Shown here piece after piece: positions 9,901 through 25,200 of a DNA stretch of 64,000 nucleotides. The position numbers and the translations under genes are program-made. Each line of letters opens with the position of its first letter. Position 1 is the first letter of the stretch. Below the pieces are notes generated by a model that worked only from the letters and a program-made list of their open reading frames with translations, did not search any database and was not told the origin of the DNA. This stretch comes from Ophthalmolycus amberensis (taxonomy: Eukaryota; Chordata; Actinopteri; Perciformes; Zoarcidae): assembly GCA_024529925.1 (NCBI GenBank), contig JAFEUB010000812.1, forward strand, positions 878,501 through 942,500, written 5' to 3'.

Positions 9901-12900
9901 TTACTCAAGTCTTTAAGTACAACTTAGAATGTACAAACGGATACATGTACATTACTGGAATATTTCTGATTCAAACTACTTTCTACTTCTTTCCCTTGTA
10001 CTAGTAGTAGTTACTGATCACTTTGCAGATCCATATTTTATCCTTAAAAACAGTATACGTGGAGCAGTTGCACCGACACTGTTTTTACGTTAACACATCG
10101 TACTCTGATAGAGACCATTACCCATCACTACTTTTTACTTGTAGTGATTAATAAAGAGACAGATGCCGGCAGAAGAATGTCCAACCCTGAGAACCTGGCT
10201 GACAGTGAAACAAACTCGGCCCTAAAAGAAAACAATATCATCAACCAGCCGAACAGGTGAGCCGAACAGCGTCAGACGTGGGCCGACGGCCGAACAGGAC
10301 GCAGGAATGTCTGCCTCTGCATACCAGCCTGGGCCTGCGTACGTCAGGAGAAGGCCGGCTGCAGCAACTGCTGCTGTTAATAGCGATGCGTGCGTGTTTG
10401 TGTGGGAACAACTGTAGTGGGGAATAAGATCTATTGTCTGGCCAGAGGCATGAAATATCAGATTAGCCTATTAGAGGGAACACACTGTACAGGAGATCAT
10501 TGAGAAAAAGCACACAGTGCAACAGTAACGACGTCTCGTACTGGTCTGACCTGCATCTGGGTCGGGCAGACACATCAGCTTAATGCTACATGCAAGGTCT
10601 CCCTCAGGAAACTGGTAGGCAGAGGTAGTGAATGTTGCTTTTCCCAATAAATCACCTGCTGAGCTACATGAGACAGATCCTGACACATCTCATCTCGTTA
10701 TAAATGTAGTCACTTGACGCCTCGCTCATCAAGCAGGAAACCTTGACTATAACGTGTGGGAAACCCTGTGATGAGTCAGCAAAGGATTTCCTTACCAGCA
10801 CTGTTTAAGTGTAACTACATATAGTATTTCTCAAGCCTGTTTATCGGTTGCCGTCAATGCTGGACCAATTTAAAAAATAGTTGTCCCTATTAGTCACTTC
10901 ATTTGAACTTGTGGGGTGAAAAAAGTTCAACACCAAAGGTAACGCCGCTGTCAGGGTGTAATCATTGTCTATATCAGAAAACAACGGCCGAAGCTGACGC
11001 GAAACAATGCGCTGAGTATATAGACAACATTGTACCCAAAACCCATGAAGGTATATAATAAGAGTGCTGTGAAAATGTATCCAGATGACACCCATTCAGG
11101 TGTGCTGAAGGGCACGAAGTACGGTATGTTCTGGCCTTCAGATGGGTCACATAAAGTCATCTGGTCTCACACTCCAGCCTTGAAGACATGCTTTTGATTA
11201 GCATCATCATGAGAGATAAGTCCATTGTTTTTTTTCCAGTTTCAGAATGTTCTAGAAAGCGTCTGCCTCTCCAAACAGGAGAAGCCAGATTCCTGCACGA
11301 ATATCGAGAAAGTTGATCTTTCGTAGAGTAGTATTGTAAGCAGGTCAAAATATTTCATCCCTTTGGCAGATCTTTTTTAATACTTTACAGAAAATAAGAT
11401 TTAAAGACCCCAAGATATCACTCAGTGTCTCGGCCCTACAAACTGCTGTTGTAATACAACAAATTAGACTTGTGAAGTGTTGTTTTTGCTCCAGAAATAT
11501 CTGAGATTCCACGAGCAGCCAGAGTAGTCTGCTGGATCAATCTTCAGCAGAGCTCTTGAGTGAAAAGCTCAAGGATATTTGCCCTTAAGGGAAAATTTAG
11601 CGCAAATACCGGCAGGATTAGCAAATGCTCTGTGAGCTCTGATGCAAAACCACAGGGTGCAACGATGTGGGGTATGCACCTGGCCTAGACCGTGTGGATG
11701 AGCACCTGGGAGACAGTCAGGTGAGTTTGGAGAGCCTGTCAATCCTAGTCCTGGTGACCCCGCGGCAAGCTGCCAGTTCAGATTTACTGCCCTGTTTGGG
11801 TTCAAACCTGAGCTCGTGTTCTGAGATCTGTCCTCTATAAACATGCAACCACGTAGTCTACACACTGGTAGTGTGCGCCCACAGACACCCAAGCACACAG
11901 AACAGATTATCTTGGATGTTTATACAGAACGACTCAAGCACAGATCTGATAAGGCTTATCTGATCCTTATCTGAGAAATTCTCACGCACCTGTGTGCTGC
12001 TTAGAGAATGTGTATGTGTGTGTTTTCTTTACAACACACAGAAAATAAAGGCGAAATATTTAGTCTGTGTTTTGTGCCCTTTCAACAGCACATTCCTTTA
12101 CCTAGGTTTTCATCCCACACAGGGTTCCAGTTGCTCTTATGTGTGAATTACAAATATAAAGTTTTACATATTACAGTGTCATTTTTGTAAAGTTGTCTGA
12201 CAGCACACACCAAAAGAAATTCCAGCATGAAGAAGGGAGGGGAGGCCCATTTGTTAGATCTAAGCCAGACTGTAGACAGACTTCAGAGAGTTAATTTGTT
12301 GAACTAAGAGGTTGAGTTTGCCCAGTGTTTGTGACATGACATGTAGGATGAGATGAGGTATGTTTGTATGGAAGTTGGCTATTGGCTTGTAAGGAATGGT
12401 GAGAAAAAGGGACAAGGTAGGGAGAATAACGAATGACGATAATATTAGGTAGAAACAACGGTGAAAGATTGTTGTTTTCTTCTTATTGTGTAAATTCATC
12501 ACTTTGTGCACACTGAAATTTAATTATGTTAATAATGAGTTAATAACAGAGTTAAAATGATTCACAAAGTAGCAAATACTGAGTAAGGTCCTTCACTTTT
12601 TTAAGTCGAACACATTTTTGATGAATTCTCTGTAAATGAAGACATTTTTCAAACTAAAACATAGCTGACCAAGGAACTGCTTTAAACTGCTCTTACATTC
12701 TATCAAGCAGATTGCCATTTTAAAAATGTAAGTTGCAGACCTTCCATAAATTCACTTAAAGGTAAATTTAAGTGAAGATGTATCTGCACAAATTTAAAAT
12801 GAGTTTTTTCATCCGGACACTTACTGGTCACCATACATTAGACTTGTCTCTATGGACCAGTCTAACATGTTTTTTTGTGACAGCACAGTATTTCCATGTT

Positions 12901-13445
12901 TGTCAAGTTTAACAGATGACTCATGATAGTGTAAAATCAATCAATGAGGATTGATACATACAGTATACATCCAGGCGTTGCCAATTTAAGTCTGGAAGCC
13001 CACACTGCACCAATGGTACATCTTTATGTTGCTCTCATGTGTACCAGGATGTGCAGACAGGATTAGAAATGAGACGTTAACGTTGAATATGCAAGCACGT
13101 GTTTAGTACTTTATCATTCTGTACATGCGTACCACATGGACGCCTAAAAAGCAGTAGCACTCTTGCTTCAGTCGTTGTTGAACAGGCGAACAAAGAGAAG
13201 AAACTTCACTTGCTGTTTTTGTCATGCACAACATCATTTGAAGATCAAAAGAACAAAAATCTAGTTTTCTCCTTTCCTTGAAGCATTATGACCTCTCAGT
13301 GAATTTGATGTACTCTTAAAAGACACACAACTGCTTCTTTAAGGCTTATGACACTATCTGATTGACTGTTTTGTGGGCTGTGTTGTCATGCTATGCGTCG
13401 CAGCGTGCTGCAGCGGCTCGGCTGAGTCAGATATCAGATCTACAG
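9901..13445. other. intergenic, nothing recognised
   Basis: No exon, RNA gene or named repeat could be supported in this stretch. Confidence 0.45.
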
Positions 13446-13463
13446 CCCCCCCCCCCCCCCCCC
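13446..13463. repeat. (C)18 homopolymer
   Basis: Eighteen consecutive C residues, followed by TTTCC. Confidence 0.95.
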
Positions 13464-15764
13464 TTTCCGACATCACACACCTCGCTGAGCGTGCCAGCAC
13501 TCTCTGAACTGACAAAAAATGCCCGCATGCGCTGGCACGTTATTGTCGCATGCGTGATAATCTGGCTACAGCAGAAACAGAGCGGCGATGAGAGGGCCGA
13601 TAGGCGGCAGCCAGCCGCTGGTGGAGCTGCTCCACTGAGTGTGCAGAGGAGGTGAGAAGGAGAAATGTGATAAGATTGTTGTTACATCTCTGTTTCTGAC
13701 TGCAGGTAAAGACCATGTGCTGTGGGGGAAATAGTTGATTCACAGTAACATGAGACAAATCTTCTTTTCAAGTGGGATTTTCAATTTGGCATCACATTTA
13801 TAAATCTCTGATCAAAAGGAGACATATGAATATATCACATGTGAATATAACAGAGACCTATACATTCAGGTGTGAATTAATTAGAGTGCAAAAGCTGTAA
13901 ACAAAAACCATGCAGCAAGTTCACATCAGACATCCAGTCCTCCACAACCAAATCAGAGAACAGAATGTTTTTTCCTTGGTGAGGCACTGAGCACACCTCG
14001 TGCATTAAAGATGATTGGATGTTATTTCTGGTAAGTAACTTTTAAATCCAGGGGAAACTTTCAAACCCGCTCTACACTGAGGTAGTATTTTCCACACTAC
14101 ATGCAGACATCTACTATCCGGACATCCAAAACCCATACTGCCCACCTCCCTACATTGAGGGCACATTCCTTTCTGCATTGGCAATGATGATTTGCAGTGG
14201 ACAACAATTCCCCGCTGCAGAATCGGTCGACATCAAAGCAATTCCCAGGGAAACTGAGCTGGGAGTTTTTCGTGTCAACAAGAAGCTTTCTCTGTCATTG
14301 CTTAATATGTATGAGAGCATAACCAATCACACAATACAGTGCTGGCATCAAGTTATTTTGTTTCTTCTGTCACATGACCGCATGAATGTAACGTTTGATA
14401 TGATCGAATGTCTTATTTTGGCATTTACCTGAAGTTTATAGGAACTTGTCTGGGTTAAAACAACCCTATTGCAGAATGCTGATATTGTTTAATTCTGCAA
14501 ACCCAAGATTATATTCAAGTACAGTGCTACACTTTAAGTGTGGTTAAGATTTGTGAAAGACAATGGCTATGGCAAACAAATGTTTAAAAGGAGACGTGGC
14601 AAATGTTTGAGAAAGATCTTGGTTATGTTAGTGCGTCTTGACTAAACAGCACAAAACATGCAAACAAGCAGATGTTACGCTCTTGTTACCACTGTCTGCT
14701 GGGACACTGTCAACTGATGTCAACCTCAAAGTTACTGTATAACGTGGCAACTATTAGATGGATTGCCATATCTGTTCAACACACTGAAGGTCCCTGGTCC
14801 CTGATTCTTGGTTTATGACCAAATTCCCACAAAACGAATGACATTCCTAAGCTAGCTCGCTAAATCCACCGTGATGTAATGCTACACTGGTTGCAGAAAA
14901 TGAGCCGTACAAAGTTGTCACTCATCTGGCGATCGCAATGTGCTTTCCTGTCCTGTGACAACAGTGTGTGGATGAAGCATTACGTTTTTAAATCGCACTC
15001 ATTTACTCTGGATCTCTACGGTTTGTAATGGAACTAATGTTACTCCACTGCTTATTTTAGTCGTTATACACTTACGGTTTGTTGTTTATATGGAGGTTAA
15101 CCAGCTTCAACGGTCACAATGGCATTTGTCAAATTTGTATTTTTAGATTATTTTTTTTTTATGTGTGTGTAAATTTATTGTTTACCTTATGAGTACTTCT
15201 GTTTGGATGCTCGCTTGCCTAGATATTCCCATTAAGGGACCAATTAAGTATTTTTGATCAAAACCATGCTAAACATGCAACATGTGTGCTGCATGTTAGC
15301 CTTGGCGTTGTCACAGAGCTGCTAGCATGGAATTTGAGACTCGTAGTCTCGTTTAAATTAGCAGTTCTGTTGTGTAATTTATTTTCAACACTGCCTGAGG
15401 CATTTAGTGGAATTGTGAGGTGACAATTTATCCTGAGTGCCACACCTGGCATTCCAACACAATGGTAGAGCTATATATAAACTCGTGATTGTTATTGAAG
15501 AGAACTTCTTGCCAACAGTCAAAGTTTCCATAAGATGTCGTGTTTGTGGGCATCACAAAATGTGACAGATTGACAGCAGCCATGCCTTAAATCACCATGG
15601 TGAACACACACAGACACACACCATTAATCAGCACAGGTGAGAATAGGTAAGGTAAGCAGCAGAAAAGGAGGTGGGAGTGGAACAGGAAGGGGGATTTAGG
15701 TTAAAACCATAATTACGGACTTTGTGTTATTTTTGGGGCTGCTGTCAGAGAGCTACCATGTGGA
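13464..15764. other. intergenic, nothing recognised
   Basis: Anonymous sequence. The 84-codon open frame at 14,178-14,432 has no recognisable domain and no splice or transcript signals around it. Confidence 0.45.
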
Positions 15765-15992
15765 ACAAAAACAATGACAGAAGCTTTTTGCAGCACTTAA
15801 GCCACAAACAAACATGTCCTTACCTTCTATCTAAACCCATGTGAGTAATGTCAGACCTTATTCATCAGCGCGTCATTACGGCCGAAGCCTCACTACCAAA
15901 CCCAAGACTAAATAACAGCCAGGGAACCCCTGTACGATCACTGAGCTATTGATATCTGCCAAAACAACATTTCAGAAGAACCAGTTTTTAAC
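15765..15992 (+). repeat. dispersed repeat, copy B (~228 bp)
   Basis: Second copy of the block at 9,556-9,770, about 6.2 kb away and in direct orientation. Most of its length matches with scattered substitutions plus one insertion/deletion of about 20 bp. Like copy A, its right end runs into a CA-rich tract (15,992-16,012). Confidence 0.9.
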
Positions 15993-16012
15993 ACACACAC
16001 ACACACAAACAC

Positions 16013-19000
16013 ACTGGCCAAACCTCAGCTGCTAAACACACACGCGATGGCATACTCTCAATAATGACTCACAGCTATTACCTGACACTATTAAGCTTTG
16101 TGAAACACAAGCTGGGTTACCCTCCGAGTCACTGTTTCCTCATATTTCATACTAATCCTTTTTTCAGACGAACACGGACGAGCAGCTATAATAGCATCAT
16201 ATGTTTGGACATGTTGAGTGAATGACCAGGCTACATGTGACAGGCGATCTGTCACACACCACACACACTGTACATAACCCCCCCCCCCAACAATAACTCA
16301 AGTCAATATGATAAGATGCAAGATAGGGGCTGCTTCATCAGAGCCCCGGGTCATTGTCAGTCACGAAACATGCTCAACCCGCGATAAGGGAGGCCACAAA
16401 AACACACTAGTTATGTAAAATGCTATCTAAACATTGCATGAAGCAGACTGGCGTCTGTTTTTTTTGGTGTGATCCCTCACCTGTCTTGAAGATGAGGAAT
16501 ACACCCATGACATGACGTGTGTGTGTAGGTGTGAGGAATGTATTTTTCCATCTCGAAAACGTTCAGCGCTCAGAGGCCTGGAGCAGCTCACAATATAAAC
16601 TGCAAAGTATAAACAAGCACAGGCCCAGAGTCCTATGAGGCTTGTGAGGAATGAGCTTTTAAGACATTCTGGATTATGCTGAGTTTGACAAACCTGAGAC
16701 AAAAAAGTTTACACCTCTATGGTCTTTCTTTTGCCTTTATCATTCGCAATTATAATCAGATGGGCGTGGCTCAAACTGGAGGTGCAGGTGTTTTGGGTTG
16801 TTTTTGGAATTGACACTTGACTTGCAAGTCAGGTCAAGTCCTTTTATTTATAGAGCATGTTAAAAGAAAAGTAAAAACAAGACAATGAGATGATTAAAGT
16901 GAAAGTAATGAACAAAATAATTATAACAATATAAAAGGCATTTTGCTTATAGAACTTACTGGTTCATGAAGACAAGAAAATGAATAATTTACTGGCAATG
17001 ACATTAGTAGAGAAACACGGCCAATATTTGAGATAAAAGTAAGACCTAAAATGGATTCAAAAAAATCTACATGTGTTATATGTACAGCTCTGAATTATTT
17101 GTTGACTCTTCAGAAATAATTCAAAATTGAATTATTTGCATGGGTATTTACGTTTGACAACAGGGTGCAAACATGTAGGTTAGCATACAGCAGTACTCTA
17201 CAGCACCAAAGCTGTAGTTAGAACTGAACAATTTCAGAGAAATATCTCTTTGCAATATATGTTTTTATATTAATTAAACCCCTGTATTTGCTCTGCATAG
17301 TTTCAAAAGAAGATATGTTTGTACTCCAATCGGAAATTGAACTGGTTTATACATAATTTGAGTCAGATGAATGGATGTAGTAGCTTGTTGTTGATGACCA
17401 GAACAGTCCAGTAAACTTAGCTGTCTGTGGAAAAACTGTTTAATTCAGCTGAAATTCATCAATCTATTACATTAGCGATATGTTTAGCATTACTCGATAC
17501 TAGTTAATAACAACATTTTATAATCACGTTTCGTTGCACTGATACTGAGACCTGACACTTGTTGAATTTCCTAAAAGGAGGACTCATTTGTGATGAATGT
17601 TATCTTCTAGCATATTTTTAGTTAGATAGTTAGTACATAGTTCCACTTGTAAATTAAAACGTAGATTTTATTTAAACACATATGCAGATTTATTATGCTA
17701 TTATAATACAATACCCCTCCCCCTCCAACGTGAGGGCAAGGCAGCCTGTATGTAACCCGAGAGGAGAAGGAGAAACAGGGTCTGGCTGCTGGACACGAAG
17801 AGAGCACTGTTTATACGTCACTGGACGTGAGTCAATACGCAGAATCTATAAGCACACACAAATGATTGGTCCAGTGAGAGTTAAAATTTGCAGATCTCAA
17901 AGCTACATTTTGTGTGCGTCAGTCTTTTTATTCCCTCTGTGCAACAAGAACCATTTGGTGCCAGAGAGCTGAAAACACCATGAGTCAGATCCTCATGGCA
18001 TCAATAGAAGTTCAGATTTTTGCTAAGAGACAGAGGGAGCTCCTGAAATACGAAGATCCAGGTTTGTGATTGCAGCAGCAGGCCTCTCAACCAGTGCTCC
18101 ATTCCCTCTCTCACACATGGACCACCTGGGTGATCTGTTTATGGAAGCCGTCCCAGCTTCTGGCCCTGAGCACATTCAAGCTATTCATGCCTCTCTTGTT
18201 TAAAGAAAGTCAATTTATAAAGTCTCCTGCACAAGCAGTATGCAGATTAGAAACAGAGTGACTTGTCCAATCAGTCCAATGCTTTCAATCTGGACATAAA
18301 GCAGCTCAGTCCTATAACACAACCACCACGACTTACTTCACTGTTTTGGATTAACATTGTTCCTTTGGTGGATTATAGGAGACATCTCCAAAGATTTTTT
18401 TTTCCCATGCTCCCAGAGGAGCATCATGTAAAAAAAAAAAAAAAGAGAAGAAGAGGGGCAGGTATTACGTGTGTGTGTTTCGTGCGAGACCAAAGTGTTT
18501 CCACAGGTTCATTTGTAGGGAGCAGCTCCCGCTGTTGTCACGCACGGCTCACAACTTTGTTTTGCTGCTGCCGTGAAAAGTGTTTTTGAGCGAACCCAAA
18601 CACGGTCTATAGTAACAGTGATATTATCTACCTGAGCACACGGGGCCCACCTGCGGGGCTCTGACACAGCGAGGGAGATGTTTTACCTCGTCTGCACGAA
18701 TGGGCCCGGAGCAGAGGAGTGAGGCGGGAGGGAGTGGGGGCGTGTGTGGAGGAAACACACGGTGGGGGAGGGGGGAGCGTGACGGAGAGTTGTACAAGCT
18801 AACACGGCATGATGCTGTTTGGGCAGGTTGAGCCTGCAGACTCACTGACTTTTCATCAGATAGTTTTTTTTTCACCTTAACGGCCACACTGTAATTAATC
18901 AGATGTCTGGGTTTGGATAGGCACGCAAGGGCTGGGTTCAAGACCTTTTGTTTGGATAGATGCCTGGTCAGGTGTGTAGCTGTGTAACTGCCTGTTTTCT

Positions 19001-22000
19001 CACAATGCCTTTTGGAGAAAGTTCTATTAGAGTGGTGTGGCAACGACACATCTCCTGACAGGAATGAGCCAACAGAGCAGCAATTATGGTTTTATTCTCT
19101 CTTTTTTTTGCATAATTGAACTTTACTGACACTCTGTTTCATCGTCTTCTGACCCCTCAGTCAACGGTTAATGCTTCATCTAAGCACTGAAACTGTTTCT
19201 CCCGGCGAGATGCAGCAGAGGGTCAAATGTTTTTGGGGACACAATCACACTGCTGCATTATAATTCTGTGTTCCCACCGTTATCATGCAGATTGCCTATA
19301 TGACCGCCCATCCCGTCATCAAGCAGGTGCTGCATTTTCTGTCTTTAAACTGTTTTCCCTCCCCACCATCCACCTGGCTGTCCCAATGGCCAAACCTGTT
19401 TCTCTGGCATGCAGAGGGGAGTTAACGAATCTTAGAGAAAGTACATTCAAGGGCCGGATCTATTTCCAAATTAAACAGGAGAGTTGGGGATTGTGCCAAA
19501 ACTCACACCAAAAAGATAGACTCAAACTGCTAAACATTGGCAGCTGACACATGGGTGGCATTTATCCTAACCGATGATAAGGTTTTAGTGGATGGATAAG
19601 CCTTGTGATAATCATCGACAAATCCCCTGAAGAAACCATATCTACGTAATATTTGTCTGGTAACCCATTTTGAGCAAAAATTAAACGCATACGTAAACAT
19701 AAAAACAGCAATTCTGTGTCAATACATTTTGGGCACCCCTGGTGTCCAGAAGTACATAAAAAGTAATTTTCCCCGTAGAGATATATGACTCACATTTCTA
19801 CATCGGCATAAATCTCTCCCGGTTAAATCACGAGCACGGTAGATCATTTCTGTCATTTTTGGATGAATTCAGCAGCGATGGAGCAGTTTTTTTTTCTCCC
19901 AACTGAAACAACTCATCTTTTATTTGCTACTGCTCTGGTTCGTGCCGCTGACTGGCTTCTTCTCCATGGCAAGGACAGCCAAGGCTAATGCAGTATCTAG
20001 AGCCGTCCGTCATGACAAAATGAAGGACAAAACAGGATTTCTCATAAACAAAGTTGAAGGAATTCAAACTGCTGGTCACAGCGTATAGTGCCTTTACATT
20101 ATCCAGGAGAGTGTTCCTTGATTGTGCTAGCATTTGATTCTCATACTGGGGGTTGCTGTGCAGCCATGCAGCTGCTGTTTGCTCCGGTGGATCAATGCAG
20201 GAGCAGAGGCAGGAAACATTATAGCCCAACAGCCAGCTGGAGGAGATTAGGACTTTTTTTCCCCCAATCAAACATCCGATCCTTAATGATAATAATTTAC
20301 GAATTACCACCGGATCAATATCTAATAGCACTCACTACAAACAGTAGCATCTGCTCAGGAGCCCAGGTATCTAATCACCCCTGCAGCGAGCCATGTAAAG
20401 TCTACAGAGATTAGAAAAAGAAAATACATTTAACTCTACATCTTTGAAAATAAATAGTTAGCCTAGAGTTTCTGTACTCTGGGTGGGGACCCACCAAGGG
20501 CTCACTTGATATACAGACAGAAATGCGGCATTTATTATATTTGTAGTTGTGATTTGGTTAGGAATCTATCATTTCTTAACAGTCTATTTGGAGATGCCTC
20601 TCTGAACGTAGAAGTAAATAACTAAACAATTTAATCAACTGCACATGATAATTTGATGTCAACCTCCAAAATGGGCTTGTAGAACAGAAAAGTTTGAGAA
20701 AATAAAGGTACACATTCAACATATTTGCAGTATAAGCAAAACCTCAAGTCAGGAGGGAAGCAGAGCATCATTTGCCAATACCAGCCCTATTGACGGTTGA
20801 TACAAAGCCCGTTAAAAATCAGTATAGTTTCCCTATAGGGAAAGGTCCCTCCAGCCACAAAAGACATAATAGTGCAACGCGTTTCATGTGCTGAATAATA
20901 ATCGATGTTACGGGTAAACTGTAAATTTGGTGGAGTGCCCCTTTAAAGTGCTGCACTACTGTAATATCTCAAGATACCTAAAATATCCTCTTTTCTCTTT
21001 AATCCACAGCTTGAATAAAGTACAGGCTTATTGCATGAAAACAAAACACCTTTCTTTTCTTTTTAGAAAAGCTTATAAACACCATTGAAAAATCACCAAA
21101 AAACTATATTTAGAATAAAATGTAAGTTATTGGCCCTTATGGCAAAAATGTGAAAAATTGCACTCTATAATGGGCTGAATAAGATGCCAATGGTTATGTA
21201 TAAAATAAGCTAAAAAGCCCAGGATACAGGCCTGTGATAGCCCCTTTTAAAACTGTTAATTGTGGTAATACATAGTGAGAAGAACGAGATCTAAATATAT
21301 CCCACACACTAATGTTGTCAATCAGCGAGATGTTTGTTGGGTTTGTCTGTGGTATGACTCTATGGTAACTGTTCAAAATCCGTGCGAAGTTTGCAGATAA
21401 AGGCCCCGGGGTAGATGTTCCACCTCTCAATCAAAGAAATAAGAGGGGCGGTTGAGGTTCAGACGGTGCAAAAATAGCGCTCCGCAGCGGTAGGTTGAGA
21501 GGCAGGTGAAGCATCTCGTGCAAACCACTATGCGTGAGTAGAGTGTTTGGCTCCTATTTCAAGTTTAGACAGAAAAGGGCTGAACGGCTGCCAGGTAAAC
21601 AGTGCAGCACAGGTACTGATTTGGCCCTGTGTTTACGCTTACACAAAAACAGCCTACAGCACTGCTGAATGAAGGTAGGTCCTATCAGCTGCAGCGATAA
21701 AGCGAGGTGTCTATGGCTAAGAGCAATCATTGCTCCTTTTTCTTCTTTATCCAAGCCCTCACACTCCCTCCCGGCTCGGCATGCGAGGGGACTCTAGCGT
21801 GTGAAGAGTTGAATTGGACGATAGCGGCAGATAGGGCAGGTACTGAGCCTGTGTTGCCCGCATGGCGGCGGTTCATTGACAGACACGCACTAACAGTTAC
21901 ATTTTACAGGCAGGATTAAGGGGTGCACTCAGGTCTGCCTGTCCCTCGATGGCGCTATGTTTTGAGTTTCTGTAGACAGCAGACCACCATCTGATCTCAA

Positions 22001-22203
22001 AGGCACCACAGAGGTGTTGAGGAGATAGTGCACACTAATGCAATGTCAAGGATAAAAGTAGGCATAAATATATGCAGATAGAGTCGACATAATGTACACT
22101 CATATATACTGTACAGAAGAAGTGGTGTGACCATCAAAAGTGGAACCTCTTCCGTTAGGGTTTGGATTCAGTTTTATTGCATGTATCGAGGCAATAAGGT
22201 ACA
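16013..22203. other. intergenic, nothing recognised; A14 tract near 18,430
   Basis: No gene could be supported. A GC-richer patch at about 18,470-18,800 contains CpG-rich text and an AAAAAAAAAAAAAA run just before it, but no splice-anchored ORF. The opposite-strand 141-codon frame there has no recognisable domain. Confidence 0.4.
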
Positions 22204-22225
22204 GGGGGGGGGGGGGGGGGGGGGG
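22204..22225. repeat. (G)22 homopolymer
   Basis: Twenty-two consecutive G residues; capable of G-quadruplex formation on the + strand. Confidence 0.95.
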
Positions 22226-25200
22226 ATTACATCACTGCCTCACCTGTATTTCACCTCTATCCTTAATTACTTTAATGATATGCTTGTTGGCTCCGTTTAT
22301 TTATGTGTATCTATTTTTTTTCATCCTGTTGGTCTGGCAGGGTGTGAGCACCTCAGGTAAGAATGCAGGAAAACCTAAAATAGCAACGCAAGGCTGCCAA
22401 CTGACTGGAGGACACGCTGCTTAATTTCATCAGATTTCATTTATTAACCGCTGACGCAGAAGCAGCAGAGTTTACGCCCATCAAACCGGGCTTATGAAAA
22501 CTCTGAGTCACTGCACATACTTTATTTGTGTCTCTGGGTCTATATCAGGTATCCAACAATACATTTTATGCCACATGCAGCAGATGCCGGTAAGTGCATT
22601 CAACAGGGAAAGTTCTTGCGTTATGTATCAAAACAGCAGCTTTGTGGGAACTTCTTGTTTGTCACTTCTTCAGTGTCCAGGTGTGCTTGTGATTACATGG
22701 ATGAGGCTCCCCCACCACCATTTATCTTCCAAAACACAAAGGTATGATTCTACAGACGCACAACAAAGCAGGCGGCAAACGTTTAGAGGGCCGCATTGTC
22801 GCGTAATGACAGTAATCACTGTTCAAAGAATAAACTAGATGGAATGTATTCGTCGTACTTTTCTATAGCCGAAGCACATGCGCAATATCACACATTTTCA
22901 CACCCACACCTTGAGCAGACGCACAGCTGCAGACAAACATACACCCACATACACAAACCCCTGCACCGGTGCCGACTGTGCTGAGTGCAGGAATATGTGG
23001 AATTCATGTGGAATGTCAGATTTTTAGGTTGGCTGTGAAGTAAACACATTGCCGTACCTATACCAGTGCAGCCAAATGAAGCATGTCGACTATCAGCAGC
23101 CTCTGTCAGAGACTAGATCTGCTGCAGGGAATCTTGGGAATGTCATCTACGCAGCGCGTCTTGTTGCAGTTCCTCCCTGCCCTGCTCACCCACAGCCCGC
23201 ACTTTGTTTCCACAAAGACATGGGGGGTTGGACACCCTTCACTCACAGAGAAGAAAGAAATCAAAGATGAGATACAGGTAAGAAGTCATCCAGAGACACG
23301 CAGACAAGGGTTAGCGTGTGAGCACAGACCGCAGAAGAGGTGGGGCTATTTTTGGAGCTGCAAAGGGTTCACCTGATGAATTTACATTACTGGAATTCCA
23401 CTCCTGTCAGCACTTAAAAAGAGACTTCTCCTCTTGCTCAAAGGAGACACTTTAAATCTGAGGTGAGCATTAAACAACAAGGTGCCAATTTTAGGAGCGG
23501 CACATTAACAGGCTGTATAAGCGTGATGTGTTTCTCTAGTCCTGCTGTTGAGCAGACTCGACTTCTCTGAACTTGATGACCTTGCGATTAAAGCAGTTTT
23601 ACTGCAATAAATATATTATTTTCCATTAGAACCAGAAGGTAAAAGGTGATCCGGACCGTGTCATATCATTTAAAAATGAACCCGAACATCCGGAGAAGAA
23701 TGGCAATATGATATTTTACTGATCCCTGTGGGGAAATCGTGTTTCCACCTCGGATTTCAAATTGCCATGTGGAAGATTAAAACTGAAAACAGGTGTGCTG
23801 CCTTTCACACCGAATCACTCCAGCACAGGTGTGTGTGTAGCCGCCTTGGCAGAGTACCTGAAATCAAATACAGCCTCATCAAACTACTGCAAAGAAGAAG
23901 AAAAACACACGCAGGCACACCCACCACCAGCCCGGCGGTGTAACGTTCTCAGTGTGCCTTGTCACAGTGTTGTACGGTGTCGGTGATAATGATAGCACGC
24001 ACGCCGCTGCTTTTCTCAGCTCTGGTTTTAGGCTCACAGCGGTCGGCCTCCTGAGTTTCAAGAAAAACATTTTGGTTTCAACTCTCCAGCTGCTGCAGCG
24101 ATGTCACAGTGAGAGAAGGAAGCTGTTTCCAAAATCTAAATTTGATTAGAGGATGTTTGACGACCTCTGGTTTCATCGGCCGTCCATCCACCCGTTAGCT
24201 ATACCCGCTTATCCTCAGCTAAATAGAATACCGTTCACAACCTCCTGCAATCAACAGCTTTTAATCACAAGGTCCTTATCAGTGGATGGAGTGTATTTGT
24301 TGTAGATGGATCTGCTGGTGGTATAATTTAATACCTCCATCTCAAGACAACTGAGCAAAAGTCCATCTGCTGATGACGACCATGCGATATGGTCGAAGGC
24401 TCTTGGAAAAGCTCGCAAGTTGATCTTGAGTTTTGTCGAACCACTCTCTCCGAGATCAAGAATGAACTTTGACGTTTGAAATGTTACATGTTTTTTCAAT
24501 CAGAAGGCCTCAGATTGAGTGTTTCAGTCGTGTGTACGTACCATAACAGGTTAACAGATGGACGAAACACAAAGTGACCCCGCTGACGAGTCAGACTGTA
24601 CATTTACAAAGGTCCACAGTAAACTGGCTGATTCCGATACACACTACAATCCAGCACACAAAACGTTTCCATTTCAAATCCTGAGATGAACAGTGACAAC
24701 CGACAGATTAACATTGTTTGAAAAAAATGTATAAAGGAGCCGTCAAACACAGACAGACTTCAAGTACATGAACATGTAATTGATCGACTTGCTTTCCCAC
24801 ACTCACACAAAACACCAACCGCTTCTGGGTACCATGAGATCTGTAATCATGCCTGTCATGTACAACCAGGGTGATAATTACGCCATACAATAGAAACACG
24901 CATACGCAAACCTCTCACGATGCGAAATATAGATTCATATCTCAGTGCTGTTGGGATCAGACTGGACTATCTTATATATGGTGTCATTGTAAAATTCTTC
25001 ATTCCTGTAGTCTGTCATGTGGTTTTGTTAAGCATAATTCCCCAAATCCATTACAGGGCCACTATGAATCTTTTCATGAACACTATGTGAACAATCTATC
25101 GTTGAACTTACACTAAGTCGTTCAGGTCCCAGCAAAGTCCGAGCAGCTGAGATAGGAGGAGTGCTAGAAGACAGTTTAATGATTATTACCGGCCTGCAGG

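Noticed and set aside
18470..19049. CpG-rich patch as a gene promoter or exon
   Set aside because: No splice-anchored frame or TATA/initiator combination could be supported, and the 141-codon - strand frame lacks any domain.
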